Assembly: GCA_964470845.1 (NCBI GenBank)
Contig: CAYYEL010000092.1
Span: 1-8,575 of the forward strand
Direction: 5' to 3'
Source of the DNA: HGM04593 sp964470845
Lineage (GTDB): Bacteria; Bacteroidota; Bacteroidia; Bacteroidales; Bacteroidaceae
DNA: 8,575 bases
This document shows positions 1 to 7,488 of the stretch, in pieces. A program made the position numbers and the translations under genes. The number at the start of each line of letters is the position of its first letter. Position 1 is the stretch's first letter. The notes under the pieces were generated by a model. The model was not told the origin of the DNA. It searched no databases and worked only from the letters and a program-made list of their open reading frames with translations.

Positions 1-1497
1 GCTGTTATTATAATAGGACTGATGTGGAGGCTTTATACTCCTGCGCGTAAGGGGTATAATATGGTGGTTTATTATGCTTCGCACGTGGCACTGTTGGCGG
101 CTGTTGCACCGCTTGTGGTGTTTGGCATACGCGGTGGCGTGGGGCGCACGGTGCGCCCCATAAGCCTTAACGATGCTAATGAGTATATTGCCTCGCCTTC
201 ACAAGCTGCAATTGTGCTTAATACTCCTTTCTCGATGATTCGTACGATAGGTAAGAATCCTTTCCACGAGATGAATTTCTTCGATGAAAAGGAACTTAAT
301 GAGATTTTTACTCCTATACATAAATATGCTGCCGACACAGCTGCTGTACGTAAGAATGTGGTGGTTTTTATTGTCGAAAGTTTCGGAAAAGAGTACATTG
401 GAGCGTATAACCCCGGTGGTGCTTCTCCCTCGCTCACTCCCTTCCTCGACTCGCTCATAGCAGTGAGCCACACTTATGCCTACTCCTATGGTAACGGTCG
501 GAAAAGTATTGACGGGATGCCATCGGTGCTTTCGGGTATCCCAATGTTCGTTGAGCCCTTCTTTGTTACACCGGCCTCACTGAATAAAGTAAGCGGAATT
601 GCGGGTGAGCTCTCGGGCGAGGGGTACCATACTGCATTTTTTCACGGTGCTCCAAATGGTTCGATGGGTTTTCAGGCATTTGCCAAGGCTACAGGGTTTA
701 AAGAGTACTATGGGCAGGATGAGTATGATGCAAAATATCCCGACAATAATGATTTTGACGGCTCGTGGGCTATTTGGGACGAACCTTTCTTTAAATATTA
801 TGCCGAGACATTGAACACTCTGCCACAGCCCTTTGTTGCCTCTATGTTCAGCGCATCGTCGCATCATCCGTTTGCAATTCCTGCGCAATATTCCGATATT
901 TATAAAGAGGGTAAATTGCCTATACATAAGTGCATACAATATACCGATAATGCCTTGCGCGGGTTCTTTGACGCGGCGAGCGACGAGGAGTGGTTTAAGA
1001 ATACTCTTTTTGTAATTACTGCCGACCACTCTAATCAGTGTCTCGACGGGTATTATAATACCTCGTCGGGAATTTTTGAGGTGCCTATAATCTTTTACGA
1101 CCCCTCGGGAGCGGCGCCTTTCTCGCCCGGGGTCGATAGTGTGCGTATTGCACAGCAGATTGATATTATGCCTACGGTGCTCGACTATATGGGCTACACG
1201 CGTCCGTTCCTCTCCTATGGTAAGAGCTTGCTGCGTGGCGCTCCCGAGGATAGTTACGCTGTAAACTGGTTGAGTGGTCAGTATCAGTATTTCAAGAACG
1301 ATTATCTGCTTTTGTTCGACGGGGCTCGTAGCACAGCACTTATGAATATCCGCGAGGATAAGATGCTGCAAAATAATCTTCTGGGACAGGACGATGAACA
1401 GCAGGCTGTTATGGAGCGCAGTCTCAAGGCTATTATACAGGATTATATGGCGCGTATGCTTGACGACAGGCTTGTGCCATCGAATGATAAAAAATAG
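1..1497 (+). CDS. LTA synthase/sulfatase-family membrane enzyme, 5'-truncated by window edge
   Basis: C-terminal part of an alkaline-phosphatase-superfamily membrane enzyme of the LTA synthase/phosphoglycerol transferase type. The frame is open from base 1; the Met codon at 22 is internal, because only the last membrane helix (about residues 17-35 counted from that Met) is present while family members normally have about five. The periplasmic catalytic domain is complete. Visible motifs are the metal-ligand Glu119 in VESFGKE, the likely nucleophile Ser162 in GRKSIDGMPS (many family members have Thr here), His281-His282 in HHPF, and Asp335-His336 in ADHSN. By family knowledge such enzymes transfer or hydrolyse phospho-head groups at the outer face of the inner membrane. 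The substrate here is unknown, and true lipoteichoic acid is not expected in a Gram-negative. It ends 8 nt before the radical SAM gene, so the two are probably co-transcribed. Family assignment is strong; the specific reaction is inference. Confidence 0.9.
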   Translation, partial: AVIIIGLMWRLYTPARKGYNMVVYYASHVALLAAVAPLVVFGIRGGVGRTVRPISLNDANEYIASPSQAAIVLNTPFSMIRTIGKNPFHEMNFFDEKELNEIFTPIHKYAADTAAVRKNVVVFIVESFGKEYIGAYNPGGASPSLTPFLDSLIAVSHTYAYSYGNGRKSIDGMPSVLSGIPMFVEPFFVTPASLNKVSGIAGELSGEGYHTAFFHGAPNGSMGFQAFAKATGFKEYYGQDEYDAKYPDNNDFDGSWAIWDEPFFKYYAETLNTLPQPFVASMFSASSHHPFAIPAQYSDIYKEGKLPIHKCIQYTDNALRGFFDAASDEEWFKNTLFVITADHSNQCLDGYYNTSSGIFEVPIIFYDPSGAAPFSPGVDSVRIAQQIDIMPTVLDYMGYTRPFLSYGKSLLRGAPEDSYAVNWLSGQYQYFKNDYLLLFDGARSTALMNIREDKMLQNNLLGQDDEQQAVMERSLKAIIQDYMARMLDDRLVPSNDKK

Positions 1498-1505
1498 AAA
1501 AGAAA

Positions 1506-2282
1506 ATGGCAACAATAATATTCCCCTCACCAATCTTCGGGCCGGTGCGCAGTCGTCGTCTCGGGGTGTCGTTGGGCATCAATCTACTGCCCGGCGATGG
1601 AAAAGTGTGTACTTTTGACTGTATATATTGCGAGTGTGGCTTTAATGCCACCCACCGCAGCCGTACACCTCTGCCCACTCGCGAGGAGGTGCGCGAGGCT
1701 CTCGAAAAGCAATTGTTGAAGATGAAGGATGAGGGTACTGCCCCCGATGTTCTTACCTTTGCAGGCAACGGCGAGCCCACCATCCATCCGCGGTTCGCTC
1801 AAATAATAGATGATACATTGGAATTGCGCGATAAATATTTCCCGCAGGCAAAGGTCAGCGTGCTGAGCAACGCTACTCTTATAGGTCGTCCCACCGTGCG
1901 CGAGGCTCTTAAGAAGGTTGATAATAATATTCTGAAGCTCGACACCGTATCGGCCGACTATGTTGCGCGTGTCGATAGGCCCAATGATGCGTATAAACTT
2001 GAGGATATTATCGAGTGTATGAAGGCTTTTGACGGGCAGCTTATTGTGCAGACAATGTTTATGAAAGGCCGGGTCGATGGCGTGAGTGTAGATAATACAG
2101 GCGACGAGTATGTACTTCCTTGGATAGAGACAGTAAAGGCTGTTGCACCGCGCGAGGTAATGATATATACTATCGACCGCGAGACACCGCAACAGGGGCT
2201 TCAGAAAGCCTCGCCCCAAGAGCTCGACCGCATTGTGGCATTGCTTGGCGAGCAGGGAATAAAGGCATCAGCTTCCTACTGA
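1506..2282 (+). CDS. Radical SAM protein (COG0731-like Fe-S oxidoreductase)
   Basis: A 258-residue protein with the radical SAM iron-sulfur signature CTFDCIYC, giving Cys35, Cys39 and Cys42 as ligands of a 4Fe-4S cluster that binds S-adenosylmethionine; Cys44 follows closely. The N-terminal FGPVRSRRLG and the later TFAGNGEPTIHP are typical of the small COG0731 family, which is related to the TYW1 wybutosine enzymes. A SAM-binding role for the GNGEP stretch (about residues 82-86) is known from the fold. Length and the C-terminal ASASY ending fit a complete protein. There is no extra Cys-rich C-terminal domain, so no auxiliary cluster is evident. The ATG at 1506 is chosen because it lies 8 nt after the preceding stop and the conserved N-terminus starts there; the short leader AAAAGAAA is purine-rich but not a canonical Shine-Dalgarno. 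The substrate is unknown, and tRNA or protein modification is only a guess from family resemblance. Confidence 0.93.
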   Translation: MATIIFPSPIFGPVRSRRLGVSLGINLLPGDGKVCTFDCIYCECGFNATHRSRTPLPTREEVREALEKQLLKMKDEGTAPDVLTFAGNGEPTIHPRFAQIIDDTLELRDKYFPQAKVSVLSNATLIGRPTVREALKKVDNNILKLDTVSADYVARVDRPNDAYKLEDIIECMKAFDGQLIVQTMFMKGRVDGVSVDNTGDEYVLPWIETVKAVAPREVMIYTIDRETPQQGLQKASPQELDRIVALLGEQGIKASASY

Positions 2283-2333
2283 GAACGTGTGGCTTCGCGC
2301 TGTATCCGGAAAAATAGGTCTCTTTTCAATCTT

Positions 2334-2357
2334 CTTTCGTCTGTTATTTGTCGAAAG
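2334..2357. terminator. Weak hairpin in the convergent spacer
   Basis: The 80-nt gap 2283-2362 separates two genes whose stops face each other. Its only clear dyad is CTTTCG (2334-2339) with CGAAAG (2352-2357) around a 12-nt loop. No long T run follows directly on either strand. On the minus strand a T5 tract lies about 15-20 nt further on (complement of 2310-2314). It may contribute to bidirectional termination, but a 6-bp stem with a large loop is weak evidence. Confidence 0.22.
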
Positions 2358-2362
2358 GCTTA

Positions 2363-4192
2363 TTATCTATTCTGAAAATCCTCGTATGTAGCCTGTAAGA
2401 TGGCTTTTGCCTTTGATGCACGCGAGTGTGAAAGTTCGGCCGGCTTCTCGGTACGTATGCTGTTGGCATCAAGGTCGTATAGGGTGAATCCGGTAGAGTC
2501 TATAAATGAGATTCCGTTGTTGAAGGCGTGGTAGGCAAAAGGATAGCTGTACGTCGGTGATAATACGTTGCGACTGAATGGAAAGTCTTCAATGGGTAGC
2601 CCCAATTGTGCTAACAGCGTTGCCGGAAGGTCGCTCTGATTACATATTGTCTCGATGCGACGGCTCTCTTTAACAACGCCTCCTGTCAGCAGCAGGGGGA
2701 TGCGGTTGCGTCCCTCGTAAGTCTGGTCAATATCCTTGGGGAAACTGGCAACAGCGTGGTCGGGCATACAGATGACAAGAGTGTTGGCCCAATATTCACT
2801 CTCCTTGAGATGCTTGATAAAAGCCCCCAGACACGAGTCGGTATAAGCAAATGAGTTTGTGATTTTGTTATCTTTTATTCTCTCGTATGGAACCATCCAC
2901 GGCTCGTGGCTGCTCAATGTCAGATATGTTATGTGCCACGGTTCTTGCGGGCGGTGTTTGACAAGATGGCGCAACGAGTCGAATGTAATGTGGTCGGCTA
3001 CACCCCACAAATGAGTGCTCTGCTGCTCGGCGCTGAAGTCTTTGTCGGCTATAAGCTCGTTGTAGCCCGTAGAGTAAAAATAGCTTTTCATATTTGTGAA
3101 GTTTATGTCTCCACCATATAAAAAGGTGTTGTGATAGCCGGCCTTGGCAAGAGACGAGGCTATTGATGCAAGGCTCTGACTTTTAATGGGAGATTTCATC
3201 ACCGATGTCTTGGGGAACGACGTATATCCGCTGAGCGAACATATTAGTCCACGGTCGGTGCGGTAGCTGTTGGCGTAACAGCGTGTGAAAAGCACTCCTT
3301 CTTGCGATAATTTGTCGAAATTGGGAGTTACTCCTGCAAGGCCGCCCATACTTTCGATGAGCGTGCAGCTCATTCCTTCGAGTAGAATGGTGATTATATT
3401 GGGGCGGGTGGTTGTGAGCAGTGTGTCGCTTATGGTACCATCCTGCGTATAAAGTCCGTCGAAACGGGTCGCAAGCTCCTCGGGACTGTAAAAATGATAG
3501 CTCTCGCTGTAATCCTCGCGTTTGCCCACCGAGTATATGAAACTGAATATGGGATTTACAGCCGAGTGATTAAGGAATTGATTATCACTGAAATATACTT
3601 TGCCGATATTGTTGGTCGATTCGCTCACACCGCCTCTTATTCCTAAGAACATTGCTCCTGCCAGCACGACAAGCCCGGCAAAAGTCCACGTGCGAGGCTT
3701 TGCAGGACGCATACTTTTGGGTGTCGAATAGTGAAGAATTGTAAATAGTACTGTGGTGAGTGCGATGAGTGCTGTAATGTGTGCGGCGATGAATCCTGTG
3801 CTAACGCTGGCAAAGGCATTCGATGGCGAGTCGATATAGAGCAGAAATGATGCGTCGAGCTTAAATTGCCAGAAAGGGTACAGGCCGGCGTCTGCCACAA
3901 AGGCTGCCGCTATTATTATTGCTGCAAACAGATTATATACGACAAGCAGCTTGCGCATAGGGATATATACAAAGAGGCTTACTATTGTCAGCAGAAGCGG
4001 CAGTGCAGTGATGTATCCTGCAACGGCAATGTCTAACGTCAGGCCGTGAAAGGCTACCTGTATATAATCGCCAATCGAGTATCTGCCATCACCTGTCGAT
4101 AGCATAAACAACAGTCGCAGTGGTACGAAGCATAGTAACAGCGCTGCATAGTATCTTAGCGGATACAGGAATTTCTCTTTTACATTTTCCAT
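2363..4192 (-). CDS. LTA synthase/sulfatase-family membrane enzyme, full length
   Basis: A 609-residue integral membrane enzyme of the LTA synthase/phosphoglycerol transferase family. About five hydrophobic segments (near residues 12-31, 50-77, 82-101, 130-153 and 170-187) precede a periplasmic sulfatase-fold domain from about residue 262. Active-site residues visible by family comparison are Glu272 (ILLEGMS), the nucleophile Thr312 (YRTDRG), His429 (SSHEPW) and Asp478-His479 (MPDH). The fold binds a divalent metal, usually Mn, and in known relatives moves phosphoglycerol or phosphoethanolamine from lipid donors; the substrate here is not known. The ATG at 4192 is preceded by AGGTG on the coding strand, a fair ribosome-binding site, and lies 12 nt after the rnhA stop, so it is probably the last gene of an argS-rnhA operon. 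It is a distant paralogue of the gene at 1-1497, with a different nucleophile and motif context. Confidence 0.94.
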   Translation of the reverse strand: MENVKEKFLYPLRYYAALLLCFVPLRLLFMLSTGDGRYSIGDYIQVAFHGLTLDIAVAGYITALPLLLTIVSLFVYIPMRKLLVVYNLFAAIIIAAAFVADAGLYPFWQFKLDASFLLYIDSPSNAFASVSTGFIAAHITALIALTTVLFTILHYSTPKSMRPAKPRTWTFAGLVVLAGAMFLGIRGGVSESTNNIGKVYFSDNQFLNHSAVNPIFSFIYSVGKREDYSESYHFYSPEELATRFDGLYTQDGTISDTLLTTTRPNIITILLEGMSCTLIESMGGLAGVTPNFDKLSQEGVLFTRCYANSYRTDRGLICSLSGYTSFPKTSVMKSPIKSQSLASIASSLAKAGYHNTFLYGGDINFTNMKSYFYSTGYNELIADKDFSAEQQSTHLWGVADHITFDSLRHLVKHRPQEPWHITYLTLSSHEPWMVPYERIKDNKITNSFAYTDSCLGAFIKHLKESEYWANTLVICMPDHAVASFPKDIDQTYEGRNRIPLLLTGGVVKESRRIETICNQSDLPATLLAQLGLPIEDFPFSRNVLSPTYSYPFAYHAFNNGISFIDSTGFTLYDLDANSIRTEKPAELSHSRASKAKAILQATYEDFQNR

Positions 4193-4204
4193 AGAAACAC
4201 CTCA

Positions 4205-4834
4205 TTATTTGCGTCCAAAATCGGCGGGAATTTCGCCCCATTGTGCTGTTTCCCACTTTATCAGTCTGTTGTAGTAAGTGTGTGTGCGCAACCACTGTTC
4301 GGCCCTCTCGATGAGCTTGAACAGCTCCTCGGTGCGGGCCTCACGCGGTAGTTTGGTCTTGCATTTTTTCTGTTTCACCCACAGTAGCGCATTGTGGCTG
4401 TCGCTGTATATGGGCATTTGGTTGCCTTTTTGCTTAAGGAGTGCAAGAGCGTGTACAATGGCAAGAAACTCGCCGATGTTGTTTGTCCCATATACGGGGC
4501 CGAAATGAAAAATCTGCATTCCGCTGCCCACATATACGCCTCGATACTCCATCTGTCCGGGGTTGCCGCTACAGGCTGCATCGACGGCAAGGGCGTTAAG
4601 CTCGACCTCGGGGGGGAGCTCGCCACTTTGCGGGGGCGAGGGGCGGTCTTTGGCTTTTGCTCCTATGTAGTTGTAGGGCGATGAGGCGTAGGCACGCTCG
4701 GCCTCGGCCTGTGTGGCGAACGACTTATACAGTGCTTGCTTTACACCGTTTATCTGTGCCTGACACTCGTCCCACGAGCTGTAAATGCCGGGGTTGACGC
4801 CATTCCACACAACATAGTAGCGTTTCTTGCTCAT
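4205..4834 (-). CDS. rnhA: Ribonuclease HI with N-terminal viroplasmin-like hybrid-binding domain
   Basis: A 209-residue enzyme that cleaves the RNA strand of RNA:DNA hybrids (R-loops, Okazaki primers, stray ribonucleotides) in the cytoplasm. Residues about 1-50 form the caulimovirus viroplasmin-like/hybrid-binding domain (YYVVWNGVNPGIYSSW and GVKQALYKSF). A Pro/Ser/Gly-rich linker runs from about 60 to 78. Residues about 80-209 are the RNase H domain with the four acidic metal ligands Asp85 (VDAACSGNPG), Glu122 (NNIGEFLA), Asp145 (IYSDSHNA) and Asp205 (IPADFGRK). All key residues are present and the length is normal for the Bacteroidetes form. The ATG at 4834 has AAAGGA a few bases upstream, a good ribosome-binding site. 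It sits 15 nt after the argS stop and 12 nt before the downstream membrane enzyme, implying co-transcription. A run of seven C on the coding strand lies in the linker. Confidence 0.95.
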   Translation of the reverse strand: MSKKRYYVVWNGVNPGIYSSWDECQAQINGVKQALYKSFATQAEAERAYASSPYNYIGAKAKDRPSPPQSGELPPEVELNALAVDAACSGNPGQMEYRGVYVGSGMQIFHFGPVYGTNNIGEFLAIVHALALLKQKGNQMPIYSDSHNALLWVKQKKCKTKLPREARTEELFKLIERAEQWLRTHTYYNRLIKWETAQWGEIPADFGRK

Positions 4835-4849
4835 ATTCCTTTGGGACTT

Positions 4850-6643
4850 TTACATTCTTTCGGGAACTTCAATGCCCAAAAGGCTCATTGCGCTTTTTAT
4901 TATCTTGCCCACGTTGCGTGTGAGGATGATGCGGAAGGCTTTTACTGCTGCATCTTCCTCGCGCAGAATAGAGTAGTCGTGGTAGAATTGGTTGTACTCT
5001 TTGGCAAGCTCGTAGGCGTAGGTGGCAATGCCCGAGGGGGAGTAGTCGCTTCCTGCCTGACGGACAACTGCGGGATATTCGTTGAGCATACGTATGAGCG
5101 AGCACTCCTTTTCGCTTATGGCGGCAGGCGACGATGCGCTCTCGATGTTTACACCGGCGTCGGCTGCTTTACGTTCGATTGAGCGTGTGCGAGCATAGGT
5201 GTATTGGATGAACGGGCCTGTGTTTCCGTTAAAGTCGATTGACTCTTTGGGGTTGAACAACATATTTTTGCGTGCATCTACTTTGAGCATAAAGTATTTG
5301 AGTGCACCGAGGCCTATTATGCGGTTAATTTCGGCTGCTTCTTCTTTGGTGAGGCCGTCGAGTTTGCCGCCAAGCTCCTCGGATGTCTCGCGTGCGGTTG
5401 CAATCATCTCTTCCATAAGGTCGTCGGCGTCAACCACTGTGCCCTCACGGCTTTTCATTTTACCCTCGGGGAGCTCGACCATTCCATAAGAGAAGTGAAC
5501 AAGTCCTTTTCCCCAAGAAAAACCTAATTTGTCGAGCAACAGGGAGAGTACCTGAAAATGGTAATTCTGCTCATTGCCGACAACATATACCATTTTGTCG
5601 ATGGGGTAGTCGCGGAAACGCAATTGGGCTGTTCCAATATCCTGTGTCATATACACCGATGTCCCGTCGCTGCGCAGCAACAGTTTCTCGTCGAGCCCGT
5701 CGCCGCTTAGGTCGGCCCACACCGAGGCGTCGGGGCGGCGGTAGAATATGCCCTTCTCTAATCCTTCGAGCACGGTCTCTTTTCCAACCAAATAGGTGTC
5801 GCTCTCGTAGTATATCTTGTCGAATCCGACGCCCAATTTGCGGTAGGTCTCGTCGAATCCTTCATATACCCAGCCGTTCATTGTCTCCCACAGTGAGCGT
5901 ACCTCTTTGTCGCCGGCCTCCCACTTTACGAGCATTTCGCGTGCTTCGGCCATAAGGGGCGATGCTGCCTCGGCCTCTTCTTTTGTCATTCCACTGTCCA
6001 TAAGAGAGGCCAACTCGGCTTTGTAGTGCTTGTCGAACGCTACATAGTAGTCGCCAATAAGATGGTCGCCCTTTTTGCCGCTCGATGCGGGTGTCTCGCC
6101 ATTGCCCCACTTTTGCCAAGCGAGCATTGATTTACAGATGTGTATGCCTCGGTCGTTCACAATGTTTGTCTTTACCACGCGATTGCCGTTGGCTGCTATG
6201 ATATTCGAGAGGGCGTATCCCAAAAGGTTGTTGCGAATGTGTCCCAAATGCAGAGGCTTGTTGGTGTTGGGCGATGAGTATTCGACCATTACCAAAGGCG
6301 ATGCCTCGGTGGCCTCCACTGTTCCCCAATTGCAGGCACAGTCAATCTCTTTCAGAAGCCCTATCCAGTAAGATGGTGCAATGGCAAGATTTAAGAATCC
6401 CTTAACTACATTGTAAGAGGCAATAACAGGCTGTGTCTCGGCAAGCCGGCGGCCAATCTCTTGCGCTGTCTCCTCGGGCTTTTTGTGCGATAGCTGTAAA
6501 AATGGAAATACTACTAAAGTAAAGTCGCCCTCAAACTCCTTGCGTGTCTTTTGTAATTGAACTTTTTCGGGTGCGACCTCTTGTCCGTAGAGTGTCTTTA
6601 AAGCTGCTACGATACTTTCGGTGAGAATTGTTTCTATATTCAT
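4850..6643 (-). CDS. argS: Arginyl-tRNA synthetase
   Basis: A 597-residue class I aminoacyl-tRNA synthetase that charges tRNA-Arg with arginine using ATP. The N-terminal additional (tRNA D-loop binding) domain spans about residues 1-90. The catalytic core opens with EYSSPNTNKPLHLGH, where HLGH (132-135) is the HIGH motif. KMKSREG (395-401) stands in the KMSKS position, an accepted ArgS variant. NGNTGPFIQYTYAR (472-485) leads into the all-alpha DALR anticodon-binding domain, which ends in GIEVPERM, the canonical C-terminus. Length matches the family. The ATG at 6643 is chosen because MNIETIL is the usual N-terminus; an in-frame TTG at 6688 would add 15 residues with no domain support and would cover a probable promoter element. 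It is the first gene of a leftward argS-rnhA-sulfatase cluster and divergent from the rhomboid genes. Confidence 0.98.
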   Translation of the reverse strand: MNIETILTESIVAALKTLYGQEVAPEKVQLQKTRKEFEGDFTLVVFPFLQLSHKKPEETAQEIGRRLAETQPVIASYNVVKGFLNLAIAPSYWIGLLKEIDCACNWGTVEATEASPLVMVEYSSPNTNKPLHLGHIRNNLLGYALSNIIAANGNRVVKTNIVNDRGIHICKSMLAWQKWGNGETPASSGKKGDHLIGDYYVAFDKHYKAELASLMDSGMTKEEAEAASPLMAEAREMLVKWEAGDKEVRSLWETMNGWVYEGFDETYRKLGVGFDKIYYESDTYLVGKETVLEGLEKGIFYRRPDASVWADLSGDGLDEKLLLRSDGTSVYMTQDIGTAQLRFRDYPIDKMVYVVGNEQNYHFQVLSLLLDKLGFSWGKGLVHFSYGMVELPEGKMKSREGTVVDADDLMEEMIATARETSEELGGKLDGLTKEEAAEINRIIGLGALKYFMLKVDARKNMLFNPKESIDFNGNTGPFIQYTYARTRSIERKAADAGVNIESASSPAAISEKECSLIRMLNEYPAVVRQAGSDYSPSGIATYAYELAKEYNQFYHDYSILREEDAAVKAFRIILTRNVGKIIKSAMSLLGIEVPERM

Positions 6644-6664
6644 TGTCTTTTTAAATTTATTTAT

Positions 6665-6685
6665 CGCAAATATGGCGCGAAGATA
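6665..6685 (-). promoter_or_regulatory. Probable argS promoter -7 region
   Basis: On the minus strand, TATCTTCG (6685-6678) and, just downstream, CATATTTG (6674-6667) each match the Bacteroidetes -7 consensus TAnnTTTG with one mismatch. Either would start the transcript within about 40 nt of the argS ATG. No convincing TTTG is found at the expected -33 distance from either, so the exact element is uncertain. The surrounding DNA is strongly AT-rich, as expected of a promoter. Because argS, rnhA and the sulfatase gene are closely packed, this would drive all three. Confidence 0.4.
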
Positions 6686-6746
6686 CAAAATATATGTGGT
6701 TTTTTTGTTTATAATTGCTAAAAAGAGAAAAACAGAGGGTGTAGTT

Positions 6747-6778
6747 TTTTATTATTTCTTCAATTTGCACTATCTTCG
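6747..6778 (+). promoter_or_regulatory. Probable promoter of the rhomboid pair
   Basis: The -7 candidate TATCTTCG (6771-6778) has one mismatch to the Bacteroidetes TAnnTTTG. Twenty bases upstream lies a T run (6745-6750) that can serve as a degenerate -33 TTTG element. Predicted transcription would begin near 6785, giving a short leader of about 20 nt before the ATG at 6805. No Shine-Dalgarno is seen in that AT-rich leader, which is common in this phylum. Confidence 0.5.
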
Positions 6779-6804
6779 CAGCCTGAATTATAGTTTAATA
6801 CCTG

Positions 6805-7488
6805 ATGAGAGAACTTCCTGTTGTTACCAAGAATTTGCTTGCTATAAATATTCTTATGTTTTTGGCAATGGTGGTGGTCGAGCAAAGAGGAATTGACCTT
6901 AATGCCGTGCTTGGCCTGCATCTGTTCCTTGCCGAGGATTTTATGCCTGTGCAGATTGTAACTTATATGTTTATGCACGGTGGCCTTACTCACCTGTTCT
7001 TCAATATGTTTGCTCTGTTTATGTTCGGGCGTGTGCTCGAACAAGTGTGGGGCTCGAAACGCTTTCTGATATTTTATATGGCTACGGGTGTCGGTGCCGG
7101 AATTTTGCAGGAGATTACGCAGTACATCTACTACGAGACTACATTGTCGATGTACTCGGGCGTTGATTTCGGCGGCGGGGTGGTGGTTCCTATGGCTCAA
7201 TATCTTAATATGTGGACAACAGTGGGGGCATCGGGCGCAATCTATGGCATTCTGATGGCATTTGCAATGACCTTCCCCAATGAAAGGCTTTTTGTGTTCC
7301 CTATTCCTGTTCCCATAAAGGCAAAGTATTTTGTGCTGATTTATGGTGCGTTGGAGTTGTTCTTGGGTCTTTCGCCCCGTATGGGCGATAATGTGGCGCA
7401 TTTTGCCCATCTTGGAGGAATGTTATTCGGATTTTTACTAATACTTTATTGGCGTAAAAAAGGAGATATAAATGGGCCGTATTATTGA
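6805..7488 (+). CDS. Rhomboid family intramembrane serine protease (first of pair)
   Basis: A 227-residue polytopic inner-membrane protease of the rhomboid family, which cuts transmembrane segments of other membrane proteins with a Ser-His dyad. Visible motifs are HGGLTHLFFNMFALFMFG, with His63 and Asn67 forming the family's HxxxN oxyanion-hole element, the nucleophile Ser143 in GASGAIYG, and the general-base His202 in HFAHLGG. Tyr147, the residue expected to stack on the catalytic His, is present. About six hydrophobic segments are seen, with a short basic tail (WRKKG) and no soluble domain. A roughly 45-residue insert (about 100-140) between the third and fourth helices is rich in Tyr and Gly. 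The ATG at 6805 immediately precedes the typical ELPVVTKNLL start. It overlaps the next rhomboid by 17 nt, indicating co-expression. Substrates are unknown. Confidence 0.95.
   Translation: MRELPVVTKNLLAINILMFLAMVVVEQRGIDLNAVLGLHLFLAEDFMPVQIVTYMFMHGGLTHLFFNMFALFMFGRVLEQVWGSKRFLIFYMATGVGAGILQEITQYIYYETTLSMYSGVDFGGGVVVPMAQYLNMWTTVGASGAIYGILMAFAMTFPNERLFVFPIPVPIKAKYFVLIYGALELFLGLSPRMGDNVAHFAHLGGMLFGFLLILYWRKKGDINGPYY
7458..7465 (+). promoter_or_regulatory. Strong Shine-Dalgarno of the second rhomboid gene
   Basis: AAAAGGAG lies inside the end of the first rhomboid reading frame, with 6 nt before the ATG at 7472. It is a near-perfect anti-16S match, whereas the first rhomboid gene has no recognisable one. 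It supports 7472 as the true start and suggests independent initiation within the overlap rather than only coupled reinitiation. Confidence 0.7.

Noticed and set aside
577..1533. Long minus-strand open frame of 318 codons antisense to the first sulfatase-fold gene
   Set aside because: Its translation has no recognisable domain, and it lies opposite a gene with clear catalytic motifs; it is a by-product of codon usage.
1584..2219. 211-codon minus-strand frame opposite the radical SAM gene
   Set aside because: No family resemblance or usable start context; the plus-strand frame carries the CxxxCxxC motif and a complete family-length protein.
4736..5182. 148-codon plus-strand frame across the argS-rnhA junction
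   Set aside because: It is antisense to two well-supported genes and has no domain or ribosome-binding site; treated as a shadow frame.
6644..6688. N-terminal extension of ArgS from a TTG at 6688
   Set aside because: The 15 added residues match no known ArgS N-terminus and would place the start on top of the TATCTTCG promoter-like element; ATG at 6643 gives the normal start.
6760..7410. 216-codon minus-strand frame opposite the first rhomboid
   Set aside because: The composition (His-, Gln- and Lys-rich) is that of an antisense image of hydrophobic codons, and it overlaps the promoter region; no motif supports it.
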